64,000 nt of DNA. Origin: Myxococcales bacterium. Its GTDB lineage: Bacteria > Myxococcota_A > Polyangia > Polyangiales > Houyiibacteriaceae. Under the pieces are notes generated by a model. That model did no database searches. It had not been told where the DNA came from and saw nothing but the letters and a program-made list of their open reading frames with translations. Of the stretch, positions 35,326-43,366 are shown piece after piece. The stretch covers positions 1-64,000 of the forward strand of contig JAOTVB010000017.1 in assembly GCA_029863605.1 (NCBI GenBank), written 5' to 3'. The position numbers and the translations under genes were made by a program. Numbering within the stretch: position 1 is the first letter of the stretch; each line of letters begins with the position of its first letter.

Positions 35326-36048
35326 TCAGGCTTTTCGCAACACGGCGATCAGGAAGCCGCCGAGGTATCGGAGCGGGGAGTGGCCTGCCAGGAGCTCGGC
35401 CCGGCGCAAACCGGGGCCGACCCACGGGATGCGGTGGACGGCAGCAAAGGGCGTGAGCACGCGAACGCCATGATAGTCGACGAGCTCGACGTCGGGGGGC
35501 AACAGCTTTGGAATTGCAAGAGGTGAGTCCCAGCGCGTGAAGATATCCGCCTCGGTTTGCTCATCGCTGATCGGCTGAGGGCCCGCGACCCTCTTCGCGA
35601 GATAGCGAAGGCTCCACGGATTGTAGAACTCCAGCAGGAGGTGACCGCCCGGCCGCGTGACGCGCGCGGCCTCCCGAACTGCCGCTTCGATGTCCGGGAT
35701 GTGCGCGAGCACTTTGAAGCTGTAGGTGAGGTCGAATTGGTCATCCTCGAAAGGGAGGTCGCAGACGCTTCCAATGCGCACATCGAGACCGCGCTCCCTC
35801 GCCCGTTGCGCCATTCCTTCAGACAGGTCGATCCCCACGGCCTGCTCCGCGATTTCCGCGATTCGGGCGAGGATCAGACCCGTGCCGCAGCCGAGCTCGA
35901 GCACATGCGCTCCTCGAGCGTAAGGCGTCGTGACCTGAACCTCGAGGTCGTCAATCATTTGGTGATAGCCATAGCCGCGCCCTCGTTCATACGAGTCGCT
36001 GAAGTCGTCGTAGTATCGCCGCGCCTTTTGCTCAGATCCTTCACGCAT
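35326..36048 (-). CDS. SAM-dependent methyltransferase (UbiE/Methyltransf_11 type)
   Basis: A 240-residue methyltransferase. It starts MREGSEQKARRYYDDFSDSY, has motif I VLELGCGTGLILARI, AVGIDLSEGMAQRARERG, VCDLPFEDDQFDLTYSFKVL (split sites typical of Methyltransf_11) and VTRPGGHLLLEFYNP. ATG 36048 overlaps the upstream glycosyltransferase stop by 8 bp; a longer upstream frame would run deep into that gene. A sugar or lipid acceptor is inferred from context. Confidence 0.84.
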   Translation of the reverse strand: MREGSEQKARRYYDDFSDSYERGRGYGYHQMIDDLEVQVTTPYARGAHVLELGCGTGLILARIAEIAEQAVGIDLSEGMAQRARERGLDVRIGSVCDLPFEDDQFDLTYSFKVLAHIPDIEAAVREAARVTRPGGHLLLEFYNPWSLRYLAKRVAGPQPISDEQTEADIFTRWDSPLAIPKLLPPDVELVDYHGVRVLTPFAAVHRIPWVGPGLRRAELLAGHSPLRYLGGFLIAVLRKA

Positions 36049-37153
36049 GGATTTCCTCATAGAGCACCTCGTACGCCGCCGCGACTTCTTGCGGCGAGAA
36101 CTTCGACGTCGCCAGTGCATGCGCCTTCTGTCCGACGTCCGCGTACCGCGCCTCGTCGGTGCTCAGACTCTCAATCGCTTCGGCCAAGGCTTCACCATTC
36201 GCCTCGACGGCGACCGCCCCGCCACCCTCGGCGAGCTCTTCGGATGGTGTTCCGTTTCCGACGAACACCGGGCGCCCGAAGCACATCGCCTCGAGCGCCA
36301 CGAGCGGGTAGTCCATCTTCGCGTAAGAGGTTCGGTTGACCATGACGACGAAGTCGCTGAGTCCGAGGAGCTCGTGGATGTGTCGGGTTTCGCCAAGCCA
36401 GCGTAGGCGAGACTCGATGCCCCATTGCTTGGCTTGCCCACGAAGACGGGAGAGCGCTTCGTCTGCTTGCGGAGTCTTCCGACGGCAGGCCATCAAGAGC
36501 ACCGCATCCGGGCGGTTCCATGCCGCAAGACCTCGCAGCGCCGTTTCAGCGCCGCCGCCAAACTCGAGGTCACCCGGGTAGATCCAGATGGGCGCGGCCG
36601 CCGGAAGCTGGTGCTTCTTGCGCAGCTCGGTCCGCTCGAGCGCGGTCGGCTGCGCGAGAGGCGGCACGCACGGCGGAATGAGTCGCAACATGTTCTCGCC
36701 GACCCCCTCTTGGCGAAAGCGCTCGTACGTGAACCGCGAGAGCGCGACGGTGGCGTCTGCGAAGACAAGCTTTTTGACGGCCAGCCCCTCCGCCGGCACG
36801 CTGCATATGGTTTGGACGCTCGGCACTCGTCGGATCGCACTCGCGAGGCGACCGGCGGCCGAGCTCTTCGGGTTGGGTGCGAAAAAAAAGTGCCAGAGAT
36901 CTGCAGAGCCCCCCAACAGCAGATAGCGCAAGACGCGTAGATTCTCTCTCACGCTAGGCGCAAAGCCTCCCGCGGACGCCGGGCCGTACACCCCCTCGAC
37001 GCGTCCCTGGTCGATCGGGGTCGCTTGGCCGGCTCGCCCCATCAAGACTGGAGAATGGCGCCGCAGGTGTCCTGCGATGTCGCGCACGAGGTTCTTGCTG
37101 CTGTCGTTCCAAGGAGGGGCGACCGGCTTGGACACGAAGAGGACTTCCGCCAT
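36041..37153 (-). CDS. Family 4 (GT-B) glycosyltransferase
   Basis: A 370-residue GT-B enzyme of the GT4 family. The N-terminus EVLFVSKPVAPPWNDSSKNL is the usual GT4 opening. The C-terminal half has PIWIYPGDLEFGGGAETAL, SRLRWLGETRHIHELLGLSD, YPLVALEAMCFGRPVFVG and EELAEGGGAVAVEANGEAL, the nucleotide-sugar binding region with the EX7E-like pattern. ATG 37153 fits the family start and has a TTGCGG-17-TAACCC promoter 8 nt upstream. Sugar specificity is not readable. It is translationally coupled to the methyltransferase downstream. Confidence 0.86.
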   Translation of the reverse strand: MAEVLFVSKPVAPPWNDSSKNLVRDIAGHLRRHSPVLMGRAGQATPIDQGRVEGVYGPASAGGFAPSVRENLRVLRYLLLGGSADLWHFFFAPNPKSSAAGRLASAIRRVPSVQTICSVPAEGLAVKKLVFADATVALSRFTYERFRQEGVGENMLRLIPPCVPPLAQPTALERTELRKKHQLPAAAPIWIYPGDLEFGGGAETALRGLAAWNRPDAVLLMACRRKTPQADEALSRLRGQAKQWGIESRLRWLGETRHIHELLGLSDFVVMVNRTSYAKMDYPLVALEAMCFGRPVFVGNGTPSEELAEGGGAVAVEANGEALAEAIESLSTDEARYADVGQKAHALATSKFSPQEVAAAYEVLYEEIHA

Positions 37154-37161
37154 GGACCGAG

Positions 37162-37190
37162 GGGTTACGCTGCGCCCGGTTACGCCGCAA
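37162..37190 (-). promoter_or_regulatory. GT4-methyltransferase operon promoter
   Basis: Minus strand TTGCGG (37190-37185), 17 bp, TAACCC (37167-37162), 8 nt before the ATG. Its -35 is 4 bp from the -35 of the divergent promoter. Confidence 0.6.
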
Positions 37191-37194
37191 GTGC

Positions 37195-37223
37195 TTGACC
37201 TGCGAATGGTGAAGCGATAGCCA
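37195..37223 (+). promoter_or_regulatory. Promoter of the GT2 gene at 37266
   Basis: TTGACC (37195-37200), 17 bp, TAGCCA (37218-37223), 42 nt before the GTG. Back-to-back with the divergent GT4 promoter. Confidence 0.55.
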
Positions 37224-37265
37224 GTCGTTGCATGCTGGACACCCACAGCCCTCGAGTGAGCTACG

Positions 37266-38009
37266 GTGCTCGCAGGTAGACGAATCGCCGTCGTGATGCC
37301 GGCGTACAACGAAGCGAAACTGATTCGGGCGGCGCTCGAAGGCATTCCGAGCTTCGTGGACCACATCATCGTGGTCGATGACGCAAGCATTGACGCGACG
37401 AATGAGATGGCGCGCGCTTTCGGTGGGCGCGTCGATGTCATCGAGCACCAAACCAACCAAGGCGTCGGAGCTGCGATTGGGACCGGGTGTAGGTACGCGT
37501 CCTCGCTAGGCGCGGACTTCACAGCCGTGATGGCGGCGGATGGACAAATGGATCCGGCGGATCTGCCGGCCCTGCTTGCGCCTCTGATCGCTGGGGACGC
37601 CGATTACGTGAAGGGCAATCGGCTCGGCTGGCCGGCGGCACGTGAGGTGATGCCATGGCACCGCTGGCTAGGGAACCACGTGTTCTCCCTGCTGACGAGG
37701 CAAGCCATTGGCGTAGACGTGCAGGATTCGCAATGCGGTTACGCCGCGATGAATCGTCGCACGCAAAAGACGCTCGATTGGGAGCGCTTATGGAAGGGCT
37801 ACGGTTACCCGAACGACCTCTTGAGCTGGCTCACAATGTGTGGTTTGCGCGTGCGAGATGTTCCGGTGCGACCGGTTTATGGATCGGAGCAGAGTGGCAT
37901 GCGACTTCGCCACGTCGTGTGGATCATTCCTTTCGTGATCACGCGCGCGTGGCTTCGAAGACACGCGCGGCCAAGAGATCTCGCGCCGCAGCAGCCGCGG
38001 CAAACATGA
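37266..38009 (+). CDS. Family 2 glycosyltransferase (soluble, polyprenol-phosphate mannose synthase-like)
   Basis: A 247-residue GT2 enzyme without membrane segments. It starts IAVVMPAYNEAKLIRAAL, has IIVVDDASIDATNEMA, HQTNQGVGAAIGTGCRYA, and the metal-binding ADGQMDPADLPAL. DSQCGYAAMNRRTQKTL and GYGYPNDLLSWL follow, as in cytosolic GT2 enzymes of surface-polysaccharide loci. The GTG start is consistent with the fold and the promoter. It is the right-hand end of the surface locus, followed by the convergent dam gene. Confidence 0.86.
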   Translation: MLAGRRIAVVMPAYNEAKLIRAALEGIPSFVDHIIVVDDASIDATNEMARAFGGRVDVIEHQTNQGVGAAIGTGCRYASSLGADFTAVMAADGQMDPADLPALLAPLIAGDADYVKGNRLGWPAAREVMPWHRWLGNHVFSLLTRQAIGVDVQDSQCGYAAMNRRTQKTLDWERLWKGYGYPNDLLSWLTMCGLRVRDVPVRPVYGSEQSGMRLRHVVWIIPFVITRAWLRRHARPRDLAPQQPRQT

Positions 38010-38037
38010 GTGCCGGTGTCAGTGCCAGTGACCGCGA

Positions 38038-38901
38038 TCAGTAATTACGGACGACTAGCTCTATGACGTTGCCGCGCTTTTTTGCATTGCAGTTGATCGC
38101 TCTCGGCGCTGCTACGGTGTCGATGCGGAAGTCTAGGTAGAGCTTGCGGATGACTGGGACGTCGCTGTTTGAGAGCATCAGCTTGCAACCGCGTCGGTCT
38201 AGGGCGCGGTAGACATCGCGGAGACGGGTTTGATCTTCCCGCGAGAAGCCGCCTCGCGCGTAGGCCGTGAAGCTTGCGGTATCGGAGACCGGTTCGTACG
38301 GCGGATCGAAGTAGACGAAGTCCCCCGGTTTCGCTTTTTCGAGGAGGCTCTCGAAGCCCGAGCACTCGAGCTTGGCGCCCCGCAAGGCATGGCTCGCCGC
38401 ATAGAGGCCATTTTCGTTGAGGATGCGCGGGTCCTTGTACGAACCAACAGGGACGTTGAACTCGCCCTTTCGATTGACGCGGTGAAGGCCGTTGAAGCAG
38501 GTCTTGTTCAGATAGATGAACATCGCCGCACGTTTCGAGGTGGAGAGGCGGCGACCTTGGTTGTAGCGCTCGCGCACTTGGTAGTAACTCTCCTTCGAGT
38601 GACGGGTGGCGAGTGCGCGCAAGCCTTCGATCACGCTCTGCACGTCATCGCGAATCGCTGCGTAGGTCGCCACCAAGGCGGGGTTGATGTCGGTAAGAAG
38701 GGCGCGCTCGGGCAAGCGTGCGAAGAAAAGAGCGCCGCCGCCGACGAAGGGCTCGACGTGGCGCATCCGGGCGATTCCGGCAGGAAGCAGCGGTCGCAGC
38801 TGGCTCAGCAACCGGCCCTTGCCCCCGGCCCACTTCACGAAGGGGGCTGCCTCCCTCGGCTGTTGCTCGATCCTCGCTGCGACCGCTGCGGATGTCGTCA
38901 T
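38038..38901 (-). CDS. dam: DNA adenine methylase (D12 class, Dam-like)
   Basis: Methylates N6 of adenine, probably in GATC. The 287 residues (from ATG 38901) show the D12/alpha-class order: SAM-binding PFVKWAGGKGRLLSQL first, VEPFVGGGALFFARL, LLTDINPALVATY, TCFNGLHRVNRKGEFNVPVG (typical of Dam), and catalytic DPPY in FVYFDPPYEP. No endonuclease gene is adjacent. GTG 38916 is an alternative start. A 23-bp palindrome containing GATC covers the start region, suggesting autoregulation. Confidence 0.88.
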   Translation of the reverse strand: MTTSAAVAARIEQQPREAAPFVKWAGGKGRLLSQLRPLLPAGIARMRHVEPFVGGGALFFARLPERALLTDINPALVATYAAIRDDVQSVIEGLRALATRHSKESYYQVRERYNQGRRLSTSKRAAMFIYLNKTCFNGLHRVNRKGEFNVPVGSYKDPRILNENGLYAASHALRGAKLECSGFESLLEKAKPGDFVYFDPPYEPVSDTASFTAYARGGFSREDQTRLRDVYRALDRRGCKLMLSNSDVPVIRKLYLDFRIDTVAAPRAINCNAKKRGNVIELVVRNY

Positions 38902-38923
38902 GTGTAGTATGATCACCTACACA
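38901..38923. promoter_or_regulatory. Palindromic operator-like site at the dam start, with internal GATC
   Basis: Perfect 7-bp arms TGTGTAG (38901-38907) and CTACACA (38917-38923) around a 9-bp centre that holds GATC (38911-38914). The site touches the ATG and overlaps the alternative GTG start. The arms resemble GntR-type operators. Binding here would block transcription or initiation and could be sensitive to Dam methylation. Confidence 0.45.
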
Positions 38924-38982
38924 AGGGACAATACGGAAGAAACCGGCGCGCTTTACGTCAATACCAAGAGAATTCCGTGCGC

Positions 38983-40260
38983 TTAGCGAGCCTTGGCAAC
39001 CATTTCGCGCAGGCGATCGATCGCGTCCTCGAGCACCGGCATGGGGGGCCCGAACGAGAACCGCATGTGGCTCAAGAAGCGGGAAGGTCGGCCGCTGCGG
39101 CGCTTGCCTGGGTTGACGTCGAAGAAGTGGCCGGGCACGCAGATCACCTGCTGCTCGAGCGCCGCCCTGAAGAAGTCGTCGCTGCTCCGAATCGACGGCG
39201 GGAGCCCGCTCAGATCACCCCAGGCATAGAACGTTCCTTCCGGTTCGAGGTCGAAACGCACCCCGATATCCTTCAAGCCTTCCAGCAGAAAGTCGCGCTT
39301 CTTGCGAAACTCGGTTCGTAGCGCTTTGGTCTCGGCCAGGGTGGGGGCTTCCTGGACGAGGTCGATCGCGGCCCGCTGCATGGGGGCAACACCACCGCCG
39401 TCCAAAAACGACCCGGCGCTCGCTGCGGATTCGATGACGCGCTTCGGCCCGACAATCCAACTCACCCGAAAGCCCGGATACCGCCAGTTCTTGGTGAGCC
39501 CGTCGAAGACGACGATCGGATCTTCGTCGACGTCCTCGACGTACTGTGCGGCGCTCACGATCGACTCGTCGCCGGTCCAGACGTAATGTGAATAGAATTC
39601 GTCGAGCAAGAGGGCGCAGCCGAGGCTTCGTGACTTTTCGACCCAGCCCGCGAGGACGTCTCCCTCGATGACTTTGCCGGTTGGGTTGCACGGGTTGCTC
39701 AGTAAGATCGCGCTGAGGCCAAGACCGAGAATCTCCTCTTCGAGCTGTGCCGCGCTGAACTCGTAGCCGGACTTGGGGTCGAGAAGAATCGGAATCGGGA
39801 GGAAACGCCGGAACACGTCGAGGAGCTCTTCGTACGCGGTGTAGTCCGGCAGGAAGTGCCCGAGGTGAATAGGCGCGATCGCCGCGCATGCCCGCATCAC
39901 CGCGACACGTCCGCCGCCCGCGATTGCAACGTTATCCGCGGTGTATTGCGACTTCATCCCTCGACGAAACAGCTTGTTGTAGAGGCCCGCCACCGCCTCG
40001 CGCAACTCCCAAACACCCGGTACGGGCGCGTAATCGAGATCGCTGCTGTGCACGTCGATCTGGGTGACTCGCGCCGGGGCGCCAGGGAGTGGTCCGGTGT
40101 CGGGCTGACCTTGCCCGAGATTGCACCACCCTGGTGCGTCTGTCTTGAACCCGCGCTTTTGCGCCTCGACCGTCACGTAGATCACCCCGGTACGCGGGAC
40201 AGCGCGAAACGCGGCAAGCTCGGCCACGTCGTTCATGGGATTGGACCTCTCTTCGTTCAT
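38983..40260 (-). CDS. PLP-dependent aminotransferase, class I/II
   Basis: A fold-type I aminotransferase of 425 residues. Visible sites are WCNLGQGQPDTGPLPG near the N-terminus, DYAPVPGVWELREAV, LLSNPCNPTGKV with the cofactor Asn, LLDEFYSHYVW with the PLP Asp/Tyr region, FDGLTKNWRYPGFRVSW with the Schiff-base Lys, and a final Arg in FLSHMRFSFGPP. It resembles the aspartate/aminobutyrate-type class; the substrate is not readable. A -10 (TAGAGT, 40276-40271) lies 10 nt before the ATG. It is divergent from the FolB-cupin gene. Confidence 0.85.
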   Translation of the reverse strand: MNEERSNPMNDVAELAAFRAVPRTGVIYVTVEAQKRGFKTDAPGWCNLGQGQPDTGPLPGAPARVTQIDVHSSDLDYAPVPGVWELREAVAGLYNKLFRRGMKSQYTADNVAIAGGGRVAVMRACAAIAPIHLGHFLPDYTAYEELLDVFRRFLPIPILLDPKSGYEFSAAQLEEEILGLGLSAILLSNPCNPTGKVIEGDVLAGWVEKSRSLGCALLLDEFYSHYVWTGDESIVSAAQYVEDVDEDPIVVFDGLTKNWRYPGFRVSWIVGPKRVIESAASAGSFLDGGGVAPMQRAAIDLVQEAPTLAETKALRTEFRKKRDFLLEGLKDIGVRFDLEPEGTFYAWGDLSGLPPSIRSSDDFFRAALEQQVICVPGHFFDVNPGKRRSGRPSRFLSHMRFSFGPPMPVLEDAIDRLREMVAKAR

Positions 40261-40296
40261 GGGCTGGCGAACTCTAGCAGAAGTCCCGAAATGCGA

Positions 40297-40302
40297 TAGC
40301 CT
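40297..40302 (+). promoter_or_regulatory. -10 element of folB-cupin, leaderless
   Basis: TAGCCT ends exactly 6 nt before the ATG at 40309. The -35 is not clear. Confidence 0.45.
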
Positions 40303-40308
40303 TGGTCA

Positions 40309-41055
40309 ATGGACGTGCTGCGAATCGAGGAGCTCATGGTCGACTGCGTGGTCGGGGTATACCCGCATGAGCGCAATGCCTCTCAGCCGCTCCGAGTCGA
40401 CGTCGAAATGCGCCTCGACACCGAGCCTGCCGGGGTGAAGGAGAGTTTCTCGTCGACCGTCGACTACGCAACCGTCGCGTCGCAGCTCGTCTTTCTGCTC
40501 CGAAGCTGTCGCTTTCGCCTGCTCGAGACCGCTGCCCACGTTCTGGCCCGCTACCTCTTGGCGCCTCCAGCGCCCGCAGAGCGCCGGGCTCAAATCGATT
40601 CGGTCGTCGTCCGGCTGACGAAGCCAGGTGCTCTGCGTGGGTTCGCCGTGCCATCGCTGGAGATCGAGCGTCCGGCGTCGTGGTGTACGATCGAGATCGA
40701 AACGAAGCCATTCGGCATCGTCGATGTGATTCACGAGACCAAGGGTGCAGGCATCTATCGGCTCAACGTCGCCCCAGGTAAAGGGATTCCACTGCACGTG
40801 CATCGCCAAATGCGCGAATCGGAAATGGTCCTGAGCGATGGATTACTCTGTCAGGGGCAACCGTGCCCTCCCGGCACCGTCCACCGCTGGCCCCGGGATG
40901 CCGCGCACACGTATCACAACCCCACAGACCGATATCAAACGATCCTCTGCGTCGATTCACCGCGTTTCATGGAAGAAGACGAAATCGAAGTGGATGGCGA
41001 GCCGGCCGACGTGCCGGCCGAAGCGCCATGGGGTCCAATCGCGGGGCTCGGGTGA
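40309..41055 (+). CDS. folB: Dihydroneopterin aldolase (FolB) fused to a cupin domain
   Basis: A 248-residue two-domain protein. Residues 1-~120 match FolB of folate synthesis (retro-aldol cleavage of dihydroneopterin): MDVLRIEELMVDCVVGVY, HERNASQPLRVDVEM with the catalytic Glu region, STVDYATVASQLVFLL, LLETAAHVLARYLL, and VVRLTKPGAL with the catalytic Lys. FolB usually ends here at about 120 residues. The rest is a cupin: GIYRLNVAPGKGIPLHVH, SEMVLSDGLL, and GTVHRWPRDAAHTYHNP with HxH, Glu and His metal ligands. The joint is in frame with no stop between. The role of the cupin half is unknown. Confidence 0.8.
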   Translation: MDVLRIEELMVDCVVGVYPHERNASQPLRVDVEMRLDTEPAGVKESFSSTVDYATVASQLVFLLRSCRFRLLETAAHVLARYLLAPPAPAERRAQIDSVVVRLTKPGALRGFAVPSLEIERPASWCTIEIETKPFGIVDVIHETKGAGIYRLNVAPGKGIPLHVHRQMRESEMVLSDGLLCQGQPCPPGTVHRWPRDAAHTYHNPTDRYQTILCVDSPRFMEEDEIEVDGEPADVPAEAPWGPIAGLG

Positions 41056-41056
41056 G

Positions 41057-41839
41057 GTGAACGTTTCCCAGGGCAGGGTGGTCATCACCGGCGCGACCCG
41101 AGGAATCGGTCGTGCCACCGCGCACGCGATTCTCGAACGGGGCGGCCAAGTGATCGCGATAAGTCGAAACGCCCGTCTCCTCGAAGAGCTGCGCCGAGAG
41201 AACGAGGCGCGCATTCGCATCGTGGTGGCAGACCTCGCAGAACTCGAAGACCTGCCGTCAGTTGCCGACCAAGCCTTCGCCGCGTTCGGCGGTGTAGATG
41301 GCCTGGTCAACAATGCGGGGATGGCGCGGTATGAGCGGGTCGGCACGATCCAACTCGAATCACTCGAAGCGCAACTTCGACTCAACCTGATGGCGCCCCT
41401 ACTGTTGTCGCAGCTCTTCGCCGAGCACCTGGGAGGCCGGGATGGAGCGATCGTCAACGTGTCGAGCACGCTTTCCGAGCGTGTCGCGCCCGGCACGTCG
41501 GCTTATGCCGCAACCAAAGCCGCGCTCAACACAGTCACCAAGGCGCTAGCGCTCGAGCTCGCACCTACCGGCGTCCGCGTCAACGCCGTCCTTCCCGGGG
41601 TGGTCGACACGGACATGATTCGCGCGCCACGGCTCCGTGCTGGAGAAACGCCCCCGGTCGGGGAAGAGCTGGAAGCACGTGTGGCGGCTCAGCTCGAGGC
41701 ACTGCGGTCGCGGCACCCGATCGGCCGGCTGGGCCGACCTGAAGATGTGGCGGCCGTGATCGTGGGATTGCTGGATCATCCGTGGCAAACAGGGAGCCTC
41801 GTCACCATCGACGGCGGTCTTTCGGTTGCGTGGGGTTGA
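41057..41839 (+). CDS. Short-chain dehydrogenase/reductase
   Basis: A 260-residue classical SDR using NAD(P)H. The cofactor motif is TGATRGIG (near residue 11), followed by VNNAGMARYER, the catalytic Ser in IVNVSSTLSE, Tyr-x3-Lys in SAYAATKAALN, and the C-terminal LPGVVDTDMI and SLVTIDGGLSVAWG. It looks like a FabG/pteridine-reductase-type SDR; the FolB neighbour makes a pterin substrate possible but unproven. GTG 41057 comes one base after the folB stop; an upstream frame overlaps folB and is not used. Confidence 0.87.
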   Translation: MNVSQGRVVITGATRGIGRATAHAILERGGQVIAISRNARLLEELRRENEARIRIVVADLAELEDLPSVADQAFAAFGGVDGLVNNAGMARYERVGTIQLESLEAQLRLNLMAPLLLSQLFAEHLGGRDGAIVNVSSTLSERVAPGTSAYAATKAALNTVTKALALELAPTGVRVNAVLPGVVDTDMIRAPRLRAGETPPVGEELEARVAAQLEALRSRHPIGRLGRPEDVAAVIVGLLDHPWQTGSLVTIDGGLSVAWG

Positions 41840-41873
41840 AGGCCCTCGCTTTTTCTCACAGACTCCCGCGGCC

Positions 41874-42413
41874 GTGGCTCGAACTCAGAAGGTCGTCCTC
41901 GATGCGGACGCTATTCGACGTAGCGTACGACGTATGGCGGTGGCGATTCTGGAAGCGACCTCGGGTATCGAGGATCTCACGCTCGTGGGCATCCGTAGGG
42001 GTGGCGTCGCCCTCGCAGCGCGAATCGCCGACGAGATCGCACAGGCAGAGGGGAAAGCACCGCCGGTTGGCACCGTCGACATCTCGCTCTATCGAGATGA
42101 CGCCGCAACCGCGCTCCCGAATCCCAAGATCGGTCCAACCGACATTCCCTTCGACGTGAGCGGAAGACACGTCGTGTTGATCGATGATGTTCTACAGTCC
42201 GGTCGGACGGTGCGAGCCGCCATCGAATGCCTTCAAGACCACGGGCGTCCAGCACGGGTGTGGCTCGCAGTGCTCTGTGATCGCGGCGACCGTGAGCTTC
42301 CAGTCGCACCGGATTTCGTCGGCAGGACCATCGAAGTGGATGACCGGGGTCGCCTCGACGTCTGGATAGACGCCGCGGGTCCCGACCGCGTCGTTCTAAC
42401 GGAAGGCGAGTGA
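41874..42413 (+). CDS. pyrR: Bifunctional pyrimidine regulator / uracil phosphoribosyltransferase PyrR
   Basis: A 179-residue PRT-fold protein, the usual PyrR length. The N-terminal VVLDADAIRRSVRRMA, GIRRGGVALAARIADEI, and DISLYRDD precede the PRPP loop VVLIDDVLQSGRTVRAA. CDRGDRELPVAPDFVG is diagnostic of PyrR. In firmicutes it controls pyr operon attenuation and converts uracil to UMP. Here no attenuator structure was noted ahead of pyrB, which starts at the pyrR stop. GTG 41874 gives the standard length; a TTG at 41826 would overlap the SDR gene. Confidence 0.93.
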   Translation: MARTQKVVLDADAIRRSVRRMAVAILEATSGIEDLTLVGIRRGGVALAARIADEIAQAEGKAPPVGTVDISLYRDDAATALPNPKIGPTDIPFDVSGRHVVLIDDVLQSGRTVRAAIECLQDHGRPARVWLAVLCDRGDRELPVAPDFVGRTIEVDDRGRLDVWIDAAGPDRVVLTEGE

Positions 42414-43366
42414 TGGAGCCGTTCGCGCATCGTCACCTGCTCGACATCGAGGGTCTCACGCGTGCGGAAGTCGAACGCATCCTCGACACGGCTGAAGCCT
42501 TTTTCGAGGTATCCCGCAGGCCGATTCGCAAGGTTCCGACCCTGCGCGGAAAGACAGTAATCAACTTGTTCTACGAGTCGTCGACCCGCACCCGCACGTC
42601 GTTCGAGCTCGCCGGCAAGCGGTTGAGCGCCGATGTCATCAACATGAATGTCTCCGTGTCGAGCGTCAGCAAAGGCGAGACGCTTCAAGATACGTGTCGA
42701 ACACTCGAAGCCATGCACCCCGACGTCGTCGTCATTCGTCATTGGGCGGCCGGCGCACCCAGCTACGTGGCCTCCAGAGTCGATTGCAGCGTCATCAATG
42801 CCGGCGACGGAATGCACGCCCATCCGACCCAAGCACTGCTCGACGCATTCACCATTCGCAAACATAGGGGTACCCTCGAAAATCTGATCGTGACGATCTG
42901 CGGCGATGTCGCGCATTCCCGTGTGGCGCGCTCGAACGCAAGGCTGCTGAGACTCTTCGGATGCGAGGTGCGCGTGGTCGGGCCTCGAACGCTCCTTCCA
43001 ACTGCAGTCGATTCGCTCGGAGTCCGGGTTTACGACCGACTCGACGAGGCGCTCCAGGGTGTGGACGTGGTGATGGTTCTTCGCATCCAGAGCGAACGGC
43101 TCCAAGGGGCTCTCTTGCCAAGTCTTCGTGAATACGCTCGGACGTTTGGCATCGGCTCAAAGCAGATGGCGCTCGCCAAGCCGGACGCGATCGTCATGCA
43201 TCCGGGTCCGATGAACCGCGGCGTCGAAATCGAAAGCGCAGTCGCGGACAGCGACCGCAGCGTCGTGCTCGATCAGGTCGAGGCTGGCGTCGCCGTCCGT
43301 ATGGCATTGCTCTACCTCTTGGCGGGCGAGGCTACGGAGTCGCCCGCAATGGGTGAAGCAGGTTGA
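42413..43366 (+). CDS. pyrB: Aspartate carbamoyltransferase catalytic subunit
   Basis: Condenses carbamoyl phosphate and aspartate in pyrimidine synthesis. The 317 residues carry the carbamoyl-phosphate motif FYESSTRTRTSFELAGKRL, then SVSKGETLQDTCRTL, VIRHWAAGAP, QALLDAFTI and the aspartate-binding end of the fold with MHPGPMNRGVEI. The start overlaps the pyrR stop (ATG 42413; GTG 42410 also possible). pyrC, commonly next, is absent; the NamZ gene follows with a 4-bp overlap. Confidence 0.95.
   Translation: MEPFAHRHLLDIEGLTRAEVERILDTAEAFFEVSRRPIRKVPTLRGKTVINLFYESSTRTRTSFELAGKRLSADVINMNVSVSSVSKGETLQDTCRTLEAMHPDVVVIRHWAAGAPSYVASRVDCSVINAGDGMHAHPTQALLDAFTIRKHRGTLENLIVTICGDVAHSRVARSNARLLRLFGCEVRVVGPRTLLPTAVDSLGVRVYDRLDEALQGVDVVMVLRIQSERLQGALLPSLREYARTFGIGSKQMALAKPDAIVMHPGPMNRGVEIESAVADSDRSVVLDQVEAGVAVRMALLYLLAGEATESPAMGEAG

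Noticed and set aside
37154-37522. N-terminal extension of the GT4 glycosyltransferase
   Set aside because: It overlaps the divergent GT2 gene and its promoter, and the GT4 fold starts at ATG 37153.
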